Shown here: in pieces, positions 26,957-36,317 of the stretch | Layout: each line of letters starts with the position of its first letter | Position numbering within the stretch: the stretch's first letter is position 1 | Source of the DNA: Agrobacterium tumefaciens | GTDB taxonomy: Bacteria; Pseudomonadota; Alphaproteobacteria; Rhizobiales; Rhizobiaceae | Length of the DNA stretch: 64,000 nt | Assembly (NCBI GenBank): GCA_017744915.1 | Contig: JAGIAH010000009.1 | Span: 310,001 to 374,000, forward strand | Direction of reading: 5' to 3' | Program-made: the position numbers and the translations under genes | The notes under the pieces: model-generated | Told to the model about the DNA's origin: nothing | What the model saw: only the letters and a program-made list of their open reading frames with translations | The model's database searches: none

Positions 26957-27772
26957 ATGAACATGTTGTCGGAAGCAGCAGTTGAAAAGGCGCTGGACAA
27001 GAAAATGAATGAAGTTTCATACAAGATGATTGGCAAGGACGTTTCGGTTTATTACGGCGAAAAGCGCGCGCTTTACGACGTGAACCTCAACGTTCGGGAA
27101 AATACGGTGACCGCGCTGATCGGCCCGTCCGGCTGCGGCAAGTCCACCTTCCTGCGTACCCTGAACCGTATGAACGATACGATCGACGGCTGCCGGGTCA
27201 CCGGCAAGATCACGCTCGACACCGACGATATCTATGATCAGCAGATCGACGTCGTGGAACTGCGTGCCCGCGTCGGCATGGTGTTCCAGAAGCCGAACCC
27301 CTTCCCGAAGTCGATCTACGAAAACATCTCCTACGGCCCGCGCATCCACGGGCTTGCCCGCAACAAGGCGGATATGGACCAGATCGTCGAACAGAGCCTG
27401 CAGAAGGCGGGTCTCTGGAACGAGGTGAAGGATCGTCTGCACGAATCCGGCACGGGTCTTTCCGGTGGCCAGCAGCAGCGTCTGTGCATCGCACGCGCGG
27501 TTGCCGTCAGCCCGGAAGTGATCCTGATGGACGAACCCTGTTCGGCGCTTGACCCGATCGCGACCGCAAAGGTCGAGGAGCTGATCCACGAACTGCGGAC
27601 GAATTACACGATCGTCATCGTCACGCACTCCATGCAGCAGGCGGCACGTGTTTCCCAGCGCACGGCCATGTTCCACCTTGGTCATCTTGTCGAAGAAAAC
27701 GAAACCGACAAGATGTTCACCAATCCGGACGACCAGCGCACGCAGGATTACATCATGGGCCGCTTCGGCTGA
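26957..27772 (+). CDS. pstB: Phosphate ABC transporter ATPase PstB
   Basis: A 271-residue ABC ATPase with Walker [11 protein letters not shown]-loop [16 protein letters not shown] (the NPFP element is a PstB hallmark), signature [14 protein letters not shown], Walker B VILMDEP and the switch His in IVTHSM. Starts 15 bp after pstA, with AGAGGGAG upstream. It hydrolyses ATP for phosphate uptake and couples to PhoU/PhoR signalling. Confidence 0.97.
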   Translation: MNMLSEAAVEKALDKKMNEVSYKMIGKDVSVYYGEKRALYDVNLNVRENTVTALIGPSGCGKSTFLRTLNRMNDTIDGCRVTGKITLDTDDIYDQQIDVVELRARVGMVFQKPNPFPKSIYENISYGPRIHGLARNKADMDQIVEQSLQKAGLWNEVKDRLHESGTGLSGGQQQRLCIARAVAVSPEVILMDEPCSALDPIATAKVEELIHELRTNYTIVIVTHSMQQAARVSQRTAMFHLGHLVEENETDKMFTNPDDQRTQDYIMGRFG

Positions 27773-27868
27773 TCCTGGCCGGCGCTTTCTCGAAACCGAA
27801 CAAGACTGGTGCCTCTGCCGTGCCCGCTTCCGGGCACGCGCATGCAGGCCAAGCCGGAGGACTAGACC

Positions 27869-28594
27869 ATGACACAGACAACGACTCATTCGCATATTCT
27901 GTCGGCCTATGACGACGAACTGAAATTCCTCACACGTCGCATCGCCGAAATGGGCGGTCTTGCGGAACAGATGTGCGCCGACGCCGTGCGTGCGCTCGTC
28001 AATTCCGATGCCGCACTTGCCCAGAAGGTCATTTCCGACGACGCGATCCTCGACCATTCCGAGCGCGAGATCGGCGACAAGGCCATCGTCACCATCGCCA
28101 GGCGCCAGCCGATGGCGGCCGACCTTCGCGAGATCATCGGCACCCTGCGTATCGCAGCTGATCTGGAGCGCGTTGGCGATCTTGGCAAGAACACCGCCAA
28201 GCGCGTGATCGCTGTTGCCGGAACCGGCGTGCCGCGCAAGCTCGCCCGTGGCATCGAGCACCTGTCGGAACTGGCGTTGGTACAGCTCAAGGAAGTGCTT
28301 GACGTCTATTCCACCCGCTCCGCCGAGAAGGCCAATGCTATCCGCGAGCGCGACGAGGAAATCGACGCCATGTATACGTCGCTCTTCCGTGAGCTTCTGA
28401 CCTACATGATGGAAGATCCGCGCAACATCACCACCTGCACGCATCTTCTCTTCTGCGCCAAGAACATCGAGCGTATCGGCGACCACGCCACCAATATCGC
28501 CGAGACGATCTATTACATGACCACCGGCAGCCAGCCGGAGGGCGAGCGTCCGAAGGACGACAGTTCCAACACGCTCGGTTCGGTGACCGAGTAA
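27869..28594 (+). CDS. phoU: Phosphate-transport regulatory protein PhoU
   Basis: A 241-residue cytoplasmic protein built of two repeated three-helix bundles. The repeated metal-binding E/DxxxD-type helices are visible: DHSEREIGDKAI in the first half and RDEEIDAMYTSLFRELLTYM in the second (quoted in part), together with RIGDHATNIAE at the end. GGAGGACTAGACC precedes the ATG. PhoU links PstB to PhoR and represses the Pho response when phosphate is plentiful. It lies 96 bp after pstB. Confidence 0.96.
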   Translation: MTQTTTHSHILSAYDDELKFLTRRIAEMGGLAEQMCADAVRALVNSDAALAQKVISDDAILDHSEREIGDKAIVTIARRQPMAADLREIIGTLRIAADLERVGDLGKNTAKRVIAVAGTGVPRKLARGIEHLSELALVQLKEVLDVYSTRSAEKANAIRERDEEIDAMYTSLFRELLTYMMEDPRNITTCTHLLFCAKNIERIGDHATNIAETIYYMTTGSQPEGERPKDDSSNTLGSVTE

Positions 28595-28624
28595 CAGACA
28601 GGCGAAGGCTTGCGGAGTTAGCAT

Positions 28625-29308
28625 ATGGTGCCCAAGATTGCAGTTGTGGAAGACGAGGAGGCGTTGAGCGTCCTGCTTCGTTACAATCTCGAGGCTGAGG
28701 GATATGACGTCGACACGATACCCCGTGGCGACGAGGCGGAAATCCGGCTGCAGGAGCGTATTCCGGACCTTCTCATTCTGGATTGGATGTTGCCCGGTGT
28801 TTCCGGCATCGAGCTGTGCCGGCGTTTGAGAATGCGGCCGGAAACCGAACGCCTGCCCATCATCATGCTGACCGCGCGCGGCGAGGAAAGCGAGAGGGTT
28901 CGCGGCCTCGCCACCGGCGCTGACGATTATGTCGTCAAGCCGTTCTCGACGCCGGAACTCATGGCCCGCGTCAAGGCCATGCTGCGCCGGGCGCGTCCCG
29001 AGGTTCTGTCCTCGGTGCTGAAATGCGGTGATATCGAGCTGGATCGCGAAACCCATCGCGTTCACCGCAAAAGCCGCGAAGTGCGCCTCGGCCCGACGGA
29101 ATTCCGCCTGCTGGAGTTCCTGATGACCTCTCCGGGCCGGGTGTTTTCCCGTTCGCAGTTGCTGGATGGCGTCTGGGGCCACGATATCTATGTCGACGAG
29201 CGCACCGTCGACGTGCATGTCGGACGCCTGCGCAAGGCGCTCAATTTTTCGCATATGCAGGATGTCATCCGCACTGTGCGTGGTGCCGGATATTCGATGG
29301 AAGCCTGA
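28625..29308 (+). CDS. phoB: Phosphate-regulon response regulator PhoB
   Basis: A 227-residue OmpR-type regulator. Receiver residues 1-120 include the acidic pair VEDEE, the phosphoacceptor Asp near residue 53 in LILDWMLPG, the conserved Thr in MLTARGEE and Lys in VVKPFSTPEL. The winged-helix DNA-binding domain (residues 125-227) holds GPTEFRLLEFLM and DERTVDVHVGRLRKAL. It binds PHO boxes such as those before pstS and phoR. It ends the pst operon and is followed by a strong terminator. Confidence 0.96.
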   Translation: MVPKIAVVEDEEALSVLLRYNLEAEGYDVDTIPRGDEAEIRLQERIPDLLILDWMLPGVSGIELCRRLRMRPETERLPIIMLTARGEESERVRGLATGADDYVVKPFSTPELMARVKAMLRRARPEVLSSVLKCGDIELDRETHRVHRKSREVRLGPTEFRLLEFLMTSPGRVFSRSQLLDGVWGHDIYVDERTVDVHVGRLRKALNFSHMQDVIRTVRGAGYSMEA

Positions 29309-29362
29309 GCCAGGCCAAACGGCATAGTTTCGCCAAGGCCGATAGTGCAACCGAAAATTTAG

Positions 29363-29396
29363 AAAGCCCGAAACCGGAAACGGTTTCGGGCTTTTT
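29363..29396 (+). terminator. Terminator of the pst-pho operon
   Basis: A 14-bp perfect stem starting AAAGCCCGAAACCG with GAAA tetraloop, then a T tract. Strong intrinsic terminator 55 bp after phoB. Confidence 0.92.
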
Positions 29397-29821
29397 GACT
29401 ATGAATCTTTTCAAAAGCGGGCCCCGTAGTCAGGGGCGCCTTAAATGCGGTGTAAATCCGGATTGTCGGATCACACCGCTGCCATCCGGTTTCCAGGCCG
29501 CCTGCAGTTGATGGCGAACGCCTCCCGGAGGATATGCGCGTCAAAAAATCAAAGGTTGCGGATCCTCGCGACACGCCCAAGGATGACGCCGGAGTGTCTG
29601 GTGCAATCCCTCATCGCAAGGACGACGTTACGCTTTGTTTGGGCACGCCACGTCGCGATATGGCTGAAACTCCGCAAGGACCGAAGTCGTGTACCCTGTC
29701 CAGAAATTCAAACCGGCCGATAGTGGAACATGCCTGGTTTTCAGGAAGGCGAGGTGCGGGATATCTGCCCTTGGGTTGATTCCGAGACCGCAAAGAACCT
29801 CTGACTTTATGTCATAAAAAA
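29397..29821. other. Intergenic spacer between phoB and gcrA, no gene seen
   Basis: About 425 bp between convergent terminators. Short frames such as 29534-29779 have no usable ribosome site (GGAGG only two bases from the ATG) and no family resemblance. I see no RNA gene or repeat here beyond a weak GCCCC/GGGGC dyad near 29420. Confidence 0.4.
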
Positions 29822-29845
29822 ACGGGCCCGAAGGCCCGTAGTTTT
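29822..29845 (-). terminator. Terminator of gcrA
   Basis: On the minus strand ACGGGCC / GGCCCGT with a tetraloop is followed by seven T, 30 bp after the gcrA stop. Confidence 0.85.
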
Positions 29846-29871
29846 TGAGTGTCAAATGCGTGCCGCAACAC

Positions 29872-30405
29872 TCAAGCTTTGCGACGCTCGCTCACCGGCT
29901 GGTAGGCGAGCTTTGCATGGAACTTGCAATAGGGCGAAGATTCCAGTGCTTCACAACCGCAGAAATGAAAATCGTCCTTGAGCGGATCGCCGACCGGCCA
30001 CTTGCAGGTGCGTTCCGTCAGTTCCGTCAGTGTCAGGCGACGGGAAATCGGCGTTACGACGTTTCTGGAGGGAACGTAGTCGAGAACTTCGGCGGTCTCG
30101 ATATCGATTTCCTCATGCAGCGCCGTTGCCGCGTTGGAGCGGCTCAAGACCCGTGCGGGCGTCGCGCTGACGCGGGTCGCGAAATTTGTCGCGCGGGGAG
30201 CAGGGGCGGCTGTGCGCTTGGGCGCGGAACGCGCCGAAGTGACAGGGCCGCCGGCCTTGACGCGTCCCGGCAGATTGAGACGGTGGACCTTGCCGATCAC
30301 GGCATTACGGCTGACACCGCCCAGCTGTGCTGCTATCTGGCTGGCGCTAAGCCCCTCGGACCACAATTTCTTGAGTTTCTCGACTCGCTCGTCTGTCCAG
30401 TTCAT
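29872..30405 (-). CDS. gcrA: GcrA cell-cycle regulator
   Basis: A 177-residue protein. The N-terminal 45 residues (MNWTDERVEKLKKLW, ASQIAAQLGGVSRNAVIGK) are the GcrA helix-turn-helix, and the C-terminal domain has the conserved CKWPVGDP and CGCEALESSPYC elements, the latter with four cysteines in a row of pairs. A basic Ala/Pro-rich linker joins the two. The ATG at 30405 has GGAGAAGC upstream. GcrA binds sigma-70 and activates promoters carrying CcrM-methylated GANTC sites, controlling alphaproteobacterial division genes. Upstream of it lies a dense GANTC cluster (30552-30627). Confidence 0.95.
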   Translation of the reverse strand: MNWTDERVEKLKKLWSEGLSASQIAAQLGGVSRNAVIGKVHRLNLPGRVKAGGPVTSARSAPKRTAAPAPRATNFATRVSATPARVLSRSNAATALHEEIDIETAEVLDYVPSRNVVTPISRRLTLTELTERTCKWPVGDPLKDDFHFCGCEALESSPYCKFHAKLAYQPVSERRKA

Positions 30406-30836
30406 GCCGCTTCTCCGCTTTTCGCGTGTATTTTCGGCAGAATCCCTCTCCGCCCCGCGGGCGTGCCGCAAGCGTGGTTTCCGCCAGATTTTCGGTGACT
30501 AGTTCCGCCGCAATGCAGTCTAGTAATTAGCGATTAACCTAGTGCCAGCCCGACTCCGTGGCAAGAGTCGGGGGAATCATCTGGAATCGATTTTCCGGTT
30601 TTCCCCAACTTGCTGGCGAGTTGAGTCTGAAAGGCAACACCTTGGGGCTCATTCGCCACCGTCTACTAGTGCTTGAGACGCCCGGGAAATGCGGACTTTT
30701 GTTGACATCGGCAGGCGAAGTGACAATAGTGCCGGTGCCGCCGCAAGGCGGCATTTTTGATTTTCAGGCGGGGGATAACCTCGCCAGCCTATTGACAACC
30801 GTCTGACAGCGCATCCGCGCAAGGAGTGATACAGCC
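30406..30836. other. Divergent spacer gcrA / argD
   Basis: 431 bp without a supported gene. It contains five GANTC sites in 76 bp (30552-30627) and the leader of argD. A short frame at 30558-30806 has no ribosome site and no resemblance to known proteins. Confidence 0.5.
30549..30572. repeat. Inverted repeat carrying GANTC in both arms
   Basis: CCCGACTC and GAGTCGGG form a perfect 8-bp dyad with an eight-base spacer; each arm contains one GANTC methylation site. Confidence 0.6.
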
Positions 30837-32036
30837 ATGGCCGAAGCCGCCGCGCCATTGTTCGATACGTTTGCGAGAGCCCCCCTGCGCTTCGAGCGAG
30901 GCGAGGGCGTCTGGCTGTTCACGGAAAGCGGCGAGCGATATCTGGATTTTGCGGCCGGCGTCGCGGTCAATTCGCTGGGCCACGCCCATCCGCACCTCGT
31001 GGAAGCGATCAAGACCCAGGCCGAAAAGGTCTGGCACGTCTCCAATCTTTATGAAGTGCCTGGACAGGAAAAACTCGCAAAACGCCTGACGGAAGCGACA
31101 TTCGCGGACAAGGTCTTCTTCACCAATTCCGGCGCGGAAGCGTTGGAATGCGCGATCAAGACCGCGCGCCGTTATCATTATTCCAAGGGTCACCCGGAAA
31201 AGTTCCGCATCGTCACCTTCGAAGGCGCCTTCCATGGCCGCACGCTGGCGACGATCGCCGCCGGTGGCCAGCAGAAATATCTCGAAGGTTTCGGTCCCAA
31301 GGTCGAAGGCTTCGACCAGGTGCCGTTCGGCGATGTCGACGCGCTGAAGGCCGCCATCACGCAGGAGACGGCCGCACTTCTGATCGAGCCCATTCAGGGT
31401 GAGGGCGGTATCCGCGCGCCCAGCAAGGAATTCCTCCAGCTGCTGCGTTCGCTTTGCGACGAGCATGGCATGCTGCTGATTTTCGATGAGGTCCAGACTG
31501 GCGTCGGCCGCACGGGCAAACTCTTCGCCTATGAGCAGACCGGTGTTGCGCCTGACATCATGGCGGTTGCCAAGGGTATCGGTGGCGGTTTCCCGCTTGG
31601 TGCCTGCCTTGCCACGGCGGATGCCGCTTCCGGCATGACGGCCGGCGTGCATGGCACCACCTATGGCGGCAATCCGCTGGCCATGGCGGTCGGCAATGCC
31701 GTTCTCGACGTCGTTCTCTCCGAAGGCTTTCTCGAAAAGGTCCGTGATGTCGCGCTGGTCTTCCGCCAGGGTCTTGCCTCGCTGAAGGATCGTTATCCGG
31801 ATGTGATCGAGGAAATTCGCGGCGAAGGCCTGCTTCTCGGCATCAAGGCCCGGGTTCCCTCGGGCGAATTGCTGCAGGCCATGCGTGCGGAACATCTGCT
31901 CGGCGTACCGGCGGGAGACAACGTCATCCGCCTGCTGCCGCCGCTCGTCACCACGGCGGAAGAGGCCCGCGAAGGTCTGGCACGCGTGGAAGCGGCAGCC
32001 GCATCCCTGACCGCGAAACAGGCGAAAATCGCCTGA
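30837..32036 (+). CDS. argD: Acetylornithine aminotransferase
   Basis: A 399-residue PLP enzyme (class III aminotransferase) making N-acetylornithine in arginine synthesis, and probably succinyl-diaminopimelate for lysine. [17 protein letters not shown] binds the cofactor phosphate, IEPIQGEGG and [13 protein letters not shown] are the family signature, and the Schiff-base Lys lies in [15 protein letters not shown]. The ATG at 30837 follows AAGGAG. argF starts 57 bp downstream, giving an argD-argF operon that continues toward hslO. Confidence 0.95.
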   Translation: MAEAAAPLFDTFARAPLRFERGEGVWLFTESGERYLDFAAGVAVNSLGHAHPHLVEAIKTQAEKVWHVSNLYEVPGQEKLAKRLTEATFADKVFFTNSGAEALECAIKTARRYHYSKGHPEKFRIVTFEGAFHGRTLATIAAGGQQKYLEGFGPKVEGFDQVPFGDVDALKAAITQETAALLIEPIQGEGGIRAPSKEFLQLLRSLCDEHGMLLIFDEVQTGVGRTGKLFAYEQTGVAPDIMAVAKGIGGGFPLGACLATADAASGMTAGVHGTTYGGNPLAMAVGNAVLDVVLSEGFLEKVRDVALVFRQGLASLKDRYPDVIEEIRGEGLLLGIKARVPSGELLQAMRAEHLLGVPAGDNVIRLLPPLVTTAEEAREGLARVEAAAASLTAKQAKIA

Positions 32037-32093
32037 GGAAACAATAAAGGGCGGGCCTCTTCCCGGAGGCTCGCGAGCATGGGACAGTTTGAA

Positions 32094-33011
32094 ATGGCTT
32101 CACCTAAACATTTTCTCGACCTGTCGGCCGTCGGCTCGCAGGATCTGCGGGCAATTCTTGACGATGCGCGCGCACGCAAGGTCGCCACGAAGGCCGGAAC
32201 GGCGGAAAAGCCGCTTGCCGGCAAGATGCTGGCAATGATCTTTGAAAAGCCCTCCACCCGCACCCGCGTTTCCTTCGATGTCGGCATGCGCCAGCTCGGC
32301 GGCGAGACCCTTTTTCTCTCTGGTACGGAAATGCAGCTCGGTCGTGCGGAAACGATCGGCGATACCGCGAAGGTGCTGTCGCGTTACGTGGATGCCATCA
32401 TGATCCGCACCACGGACCATTCACGCCTGCTCGAACTTGCCGAACACGCAACGGTTCCGGTCATCAATGGCCTGACGGATGATACCCATCCCTGCCAGAT
32501 CATGGCGGATATCATGACGTTCGAAGAACATCGCGGCCCGGTCAAAGGCAAGACCATTGCCTGGACGGGTGACGGCAACAACGTGCTGCACTCCTTTGTC
32601 GAGGGCTCGGCACGCTTCGGTTACCGCATGACGATGGCGGTGCCGATGGGATCCGAACCGCATGACAAGTTCCTGAACTGGGCTCGCAACAATGGCGGCG
32701 AGATCGCGCTGTATCATGATGCGGAAAAGGCGGTTGCGGGTGCGGATTGCGTTGTCACCGATACCTGGGTGTCCATGAACCAGGAGCACAAGGCGCGCGG
32801 CCACAACATCTTCCAGCCCTATCAGGTCAATGAGGCGCTGATGGCCAAGGCGGAAAAGGACGCATTGTTCATGCACTGCCTGCCGGCGCATCGCGGTGAA
32901 GAAGTGACGGATGCCGTGATCGACGGCCCGCAATCGGTGGTCTTCGATGAGGCGGAAAACCGTCTCCACGCACAGAAGTCCGTCATCGCCTGGTGCATGG
33001 GCGTGATCTGA
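32094..33011 (+). CDS. argF: Ornithine carbamoyltransferase
   Basis: A 305-residue enzyme forming citrulline from ornithine and carbamoyl phosphate. The carbamoyl-phosphate loop [13 protein letters not shown], the HPCQ motif and the [11 protein letters not shown] ornithine loop are all intact, in contrast to the paralogue at 3284-4153. I chose ATG 32094 by comparison with the family N-terminus [10 protein letters not shown]; an ATG at 32079 with GGAGG upstream would add five residues. It follows argD closely. Confidence 0.96.
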   Translation: MASPKHFLDLSAVGSQDLRAILDDARARKVATKAGTAEKPLAGKMLAMIFEKPSTRTRVSFDVGMRQLGGETLFLSGTEMQLGRAETIGDTAKVLSRYVDAIMIRTTDHSRLLELAEHATVPVINGLTDDTHPCQIMADIMTFEEHRGPVKGKTIAWTGDGNNVLHSFVEGSARFGYRMTMAVPMGSEPHDKFLNWARNNGGEIALYHDAEKAVAGADCVVTDTWVSMNQEHKARGHNIFQPYQVNEALMAKAEKDALFMHCLPAHRGEEVTDAVIDGPQSVVFDEAENRLHAQKSVIAWCMGVI

Positions 33012-33249
33012 GGAATTCACCCGGTCTTGATCATCGTCGGCCGGGTGCTTGAACTTATACGCACCGATTACCATCTGTGGGACTTCGAAAAGGCTCGTCG
33101 GTTTGCTGGCGGGCCGTCATCACGATTTGCACGTTTTTCTCCGGAAGCGGTTTCGCTTCCCGGGTCTCTGTGCGACAAGCGAAAAAACCACATTTAAAAG
33201 CCGGACTTTTGGACGGTAGCGGCGCCACGGCTGCGCCAAGGAGTATCAC

Positions 33250-34239
33250 ATGGCAGATGTAACGGTTGAACTGGACGATCTCGATTTTGCTGGCGACGAC
33301 AAGGTTGTGCCCTTTCAGGTCGAAGGTCTGGATGTGCGCGGCCGCGCCGTACAGGTCGGGCCGCTGCTGAACGCCATCCTCGAACGGCACGATTATCCCG
33401 CCGCGGTTGCCCGCCTTCTGGCGGAAGCGACGGTTCTGACGGCGCTGATCGGCACCTCGCTGAAGTTTTCCGGCAAGCTGACCGTCCAGACCAAGGGCGA
33501 CGGCCCGGTTGACCTGCTGGTTGCCGATTTCTCCGCGCCGGACAGCATGCGCGCTTATGCCCGTTTTGATGAGGAGCGGCTGGCGGAAGCGGTTGCGGCC
33601 GGTGCAACCTCGCCGGAGCAATTGCTGGGCAACGGTATTCTCGCCTTCACCATCGATCAGGGTATGGGCATGCAGCCCTATCAGGGCATCGTGCCGCTGG
33701 ATGGCTCTTCGCTGGAAGACATTGCCGGGGTCTATTTCCGCCAGTCGGAACAGCTTCCCACCCGCGTGCGCCTTGGCGTCGCCGAGTTCTTCGACCGCGA
33801 CGGTGAAGGCAAGCCGCGCCACGGCTGGCGTGCAGGTGGCTTGATCGCGCAGTTCCTGCCGCAGGCCCCCGAGCGGTTGCGCATGCGCGACCTGCACGGT
33901 GGCGATGGTGACGAGGGCGGCCACGAGGTGCAGGAGGACGATGCCTGGACTGAAGCCGTAACCCTGCTGAACACGGTGGATACTGATGAACTGACCGATC
34001 CGCAGGTGCCGGTGGAACGCCTGCTCTACAGGCTTTTCCACGAAAGTGGCGTGCGCATCTATGATCCGCAGGCCATTTTCGACCGCTGCAGCTGCTCGCG
34101 GGACAAGATCAAAGGTGTGCTCTCCGGCTTCACCGCCGAGGAGATCAAGGCGAGCGAGGAAGACGGCGCCATTGCCGTAACCTGCGAGTTCTGCTCCACC
34201 ACCTATCGCTATGATGTCAGCGAATTCGAGAACGCCTGA
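33250..34239 (+). CDS. hslO: Redox-regulated chaperone Hsp33
   Basis: A 329-residue holdase chaperone activated by oxidation. The C-terminal zinc switch reads C-S-C (in DRCSCSRDK) and C-E-F-C (in VTCEFCSTTY), giving the required C-x-C and C-x2-C. The core carries GxLxVQxxGxGPVDLLVADF-type strands, seen as KLTVQTKGDGPVDLLVADF. AAGGAG precedes the ATG. It lies 238 bp after argF, beyond sequence with no visible terminator, and ends in one of its own. Slightly longer than E. coli Hsp33 because of an acidic insert around residues 215-240. Confidence 0.95.
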   Translation: MADVTVELDDLDFAGDDKVVPFQVEGLDVRGRAVQVGPLLNAILERHDYPAAVARLLAEATVLTALIGTSLKFSGKLTVQTKGDGPVDLLVADFSAPDSMRAYARFDEERLAEAVAAGATSPEQLLGNGILAFTIDQGMGMQPYQGIVPLDGSSLEDIAGVYFRQSEQLPTRVRLGVAEFFDRDGEGKPRHGWRAGGLIAQFLPQAPERLRMRDLHGGDGDEGGHEVQEDDAWTEAVTLLNTVDTDELTDPQVPVERLLYRLFHESGVRIYDPQAIFDRCSCSRDKIKGVLSGFTAEEIKASEEDGAIAVTCEFCSTTYRYDVSEFENA

Positions 34240-34262
34240 ATCTTTTGAGAATGCCTGAATCG

Positions 34263-34292
34263 AAAGCCGCGCTCTAAGAGGCGCGGCTTTTC
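34263..34292 (+). terminator. Terminator of hslO
   Basis: AAAGCCGCGC / GCGCGGCTTT, a 10-bp perfect stem followed by TTCCTTT. Located 24 bp after the hslO stop. Confidence 0.88.
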
Positions 34293-34311
34293 CTTTGGCG
34301 GGTGGATGTCG

Positions 34312-34704
34312 TCAGTTCAGAACGCGCATCAGGCCGGGTGAATCCAGCGAAAAGGCGGGTATGGTGACGTTGAACACCTCGCCATTTTCCGTTTCCATTT
34401 CATAATGGCCAAACATCAGGCCTGACGGCGTATCCAGCGGGCAGCCGGAAGAGTATTCATAGCTGTCGCCGGGTTTGAGCTGCGGCTGTTCGCCCACGAC
34501 GCCCGGCCCGTAGACCTCGTCCACCTGTCCGTTCTGATCGGTAATATGCCAATAACGGTTCACGAGTTTCACCGGGACATCGGAATTGTTCGCGATCACG
34601 ACTTTGTAGCCCCAGACGTAACGATCGTCATCCGGGTCGGATTGTTCCTCGAGATAATACGGATCGACCGTTACCTCGATATCCCTTGTCAGAGCACGAT
34701 ACAT
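34312..34704 (-). CDS. apaG: ApaG (CorD-type) protein
   Basis: A 130-residue single-domain protein of the ApaG family, an immunoglobulin/fibronectin-like fold. The hallmark [30 protein letters not shown] region is present (landmarks GxGVVGxQP and YxSGCPLxTPxG), with MxGHYEM near the end. The ATG at 34704 has GAGGTG nine bases upstream; a GTG at 34713 is less likely. In enterics the gene sits next to ksgA-apaH and affects Co2+ resistance; here it stands apart, convergent with hslO. Molecular function remains unclear. Confidence 0.93.
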   Translation of the reverse strand: MYRALTRDIEVTVDPYYLEEQSDPDDDRYVWGYKVVIANNSDVPVKLVNRYWHITDQNGQVDEVYGPGVVGEQPQLKPGDSYEYSSGCPLDTPSGLMFGHYEMETENGEVFNVTIPAFSLDSPGLMRVLN

Positions 34705-34937
34705 ACGCGCCACACCTCGATATTATGCCTGCCGCCACATCCTACACTATAGGCTCTGGCTATCGTCAAGAAAATGAATGACTTGACGGGCAGGGGGCGT
34801 CTCCTGTTGCGCTGTTTTCCACCGTTAGGGATAACGATAAAGGTAAATATTGGTTGCCTGATGCGGGCTTTTCCGGCCGCTTGGGCAAACCGTGGCCCGA
34901 CACGCGGTCAGGCCATGGCGATTTGCGGATTGAATTT

Positions 34938-36122
34938 TCAGGCGGAAACGGCCGCAAGACCCTTTGCCAGATCTTCCAGCAGATCGTCGGTATCCTCGAT
35001 GCCGCAGGAAAGGCGGAGCGTGCCGCCGGAAATGCCGAGTTCGGCACGCGCCTCGTCGGAGAGGTTCTTGTGCGTCGTCGTGCCGGGATGGGTGATGAGG
35101 CTCTTGGCATCGCCGAGATTGTTGGAAATCTTCACGATCTCAAGCGCGTTCTGCAGCTTGAAGGCCGCTTCCTTGCCGCCCTTCAGTTCGAAGGCCACCA
35201 GGGTGGAGCCGCCGGACATCTGCCGGGCGATGATATCAGCCTGCGGGTGATCGGCGCGGCCGGGATAGATGACCTTGGCGACCTTGCCGCTATCGGCGAG
35301 GAAATCGGCGATCTTCGAGGCATTGGCCGTCTGCTGTTTCACGCGCAGCGGCAGGGTCTCGATGCCCTTCAGAAGCGTCCAGGCGTTGAAGGGCGACATG
35401 GCCGGGCCCGTATGGCGGAAATAATCCTGCAGCTCTTCTTCGATCCACTTCTTGTCGGACAGGATCACGCCGCCGAGGCAGCGGCCTTGGCCGTCAATAT
35501 GTTTGGTGGCCGAATAAACGACGATATGGGCGCCGAGTTCGAGTGGCTTCTGGAAGAGCGGCGTCGCGAAGACGTTGTCGACCACCACCTTGGCGCCGAT
35601 CTGGTTGGCGAGCTTCGCCACACCGGCAATATCCACGACTTCGAGCGTCGGATTGGTCGGGCTTTCGAGGAAGAACAGCTTGGTGTTCGGCTGGATTGCC
35701 TTTTCCCAATTGCCGAGATCACGTCCGTCGAGCAGCGTGCATTCGATGCCATATTTCGGCGCAAGTGTTTCAACCACCCAGCGGCAGGAGCCAAAAAGGG
35801 CGCGGGCGGCGACGATATGGTCGCCGGCGCGCAACTGGCACATGATGGCGGCGGTGACGGCGGCCATGCCCGACGCAAGTGCGCGGGCGTCTTCGGCGCC
35901 TTCCAGCAGGCACATGCGCTTTTCGAACATGTCATTGGTGGGGCTGGCGTAGCGGGCGTAGATGAAGCCGTCCGTTTCACCCTTGAAACGCGCTTCGGCG
36001 GCTTCGGAGTTCTCGTAAACGAAACCCTGGGTCAGATAGATCGCTTCCGACGTTTCACCATAGGGTGAGCGTAGCGTACCGCCGTGAACGAGCTGGGTTG
36101 CCGGGCGCCATTTATTGCTCAT
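34938..36122 (-). CDS. metZ: O-succinylhomoserine sulfhydrylase
   Basis: A 394-residue PLP enzyme of the Cys/Met metabolism family that makes homocysteine directly from O-succinylhomoserine and sulfide. The Schiff-base Lys lies in the motif YSATKHIDGQGRCLGG; the family landmarks RYASPTND, ASGMAAVTAAI and ESPTNPTLEVVDI are present. The HIDGQGR context distinguishes MetZ from MetB-type gamma-synthases. The ATG at 36122 follows GAAGGTGATC. A SAM-II riboswitch with a terminator precedes it, so expression should fall when S-adenosylmethionine is abundant. Confidence 0.95.
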   Translation of the reverse strand: MSNKWRPATQLVHGGTLRSPYGETSEAIYLTQGFVYENSEAAEARFKGETDGFIYARYASPTNDMFEKRMCLLEGAEDARALASGMAAVTAAIMCQLRAGDHIVAARALFGSCRWVVETLAPKYGIECTLLDGRDLGNWEKAIQPNTKLFFLESPTNPTLEVVDIAGVAKLANQIGAKVVVDNVFATPLFQKPLELGAHIVVYSATKHIDGQGRCLGGVILSDKKWIEEELQDYFRHTGPAMSPFNAWTLLKGIETLPLRVKQQTANASKIADFLADSGKVAKVIYPGRADHPQADIIARQMSGGSTLVAFELKGGKEAAFKLQNALEIVKISNNLGDAKSLITHPGTTTHKNLSDEARAELGISGGTLRLSCGIEDTDDLLEDLAKGLAAVSA

Positions 36123-36140
36123 GTGATCACCTTCAAAACA

Positions 36141-36169
36141 AAAAAACCGGCCGCAAAAGCAGACCGGTT
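36141..36169 (-). terminator. Riboswitch expression-platform terminator before metZ
   Basis: On the minus strand AACCGG...CCGGTT encloses a TTTT loop and runs into seven T. An overlapping alternative stem, AGACCGG / CCGGTCT, can form with the segment between it and the aptamer, which would allow a mutually exclusive switch. Confidence 0.7.
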
Positions 36170-36180
36170 CCTAGCACCCG

Positions 36181-36237
36181 GTCTTTTTAGCCACTTGTTT
36201 AACGTGGCTGCAAGCCGACCGGCCAAATCACCACGGG
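36181..36237 (-). ncRNA. SAM-II riboswitch aptamer
   Basis: On the minus strand the order is GTGGTGATTTGG, a variable GC loop, GCTTGCAGCCACGTTAAAC, then AAGTGGCTAAAAAG. These are the conserved blocks of the alphaproteobacterial metA-type SAM-II pseudoknot: P1 pairs GCTTG-proximal bases, and the AGNNGCUAAA tail pairs into the loop. It ends about 60 bases before the metZ start, where a terminator stands. The call comes from recognised consensus blocks; the fold was not computed. Confidence 0.9.
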
Positions 36238-36317
36238 ATAAGCTTGCCATACTGCCGTTACCGGCTTGCGTCAATGCTTTCCTTTTGGTTTTGTCGCCGT
36301 AAAAAGGAATGATGACC

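Noticed and set aside
27017-29350. Long minus-strand frame of about 777 codons opposite pstB-phoU-phoB
   Set aside because: It covers three well-supported genes on the other strand, crosses the phoB terminator, and the translation looks like no family. High-GC antisense open frames are common here.
29534-29779. 81-codon frame in the phoB-gcrA spacer
   Set aside because: GGAGG lies only two bases from the ATG, no recognised family, and the frame abuts the gcrA terminator.
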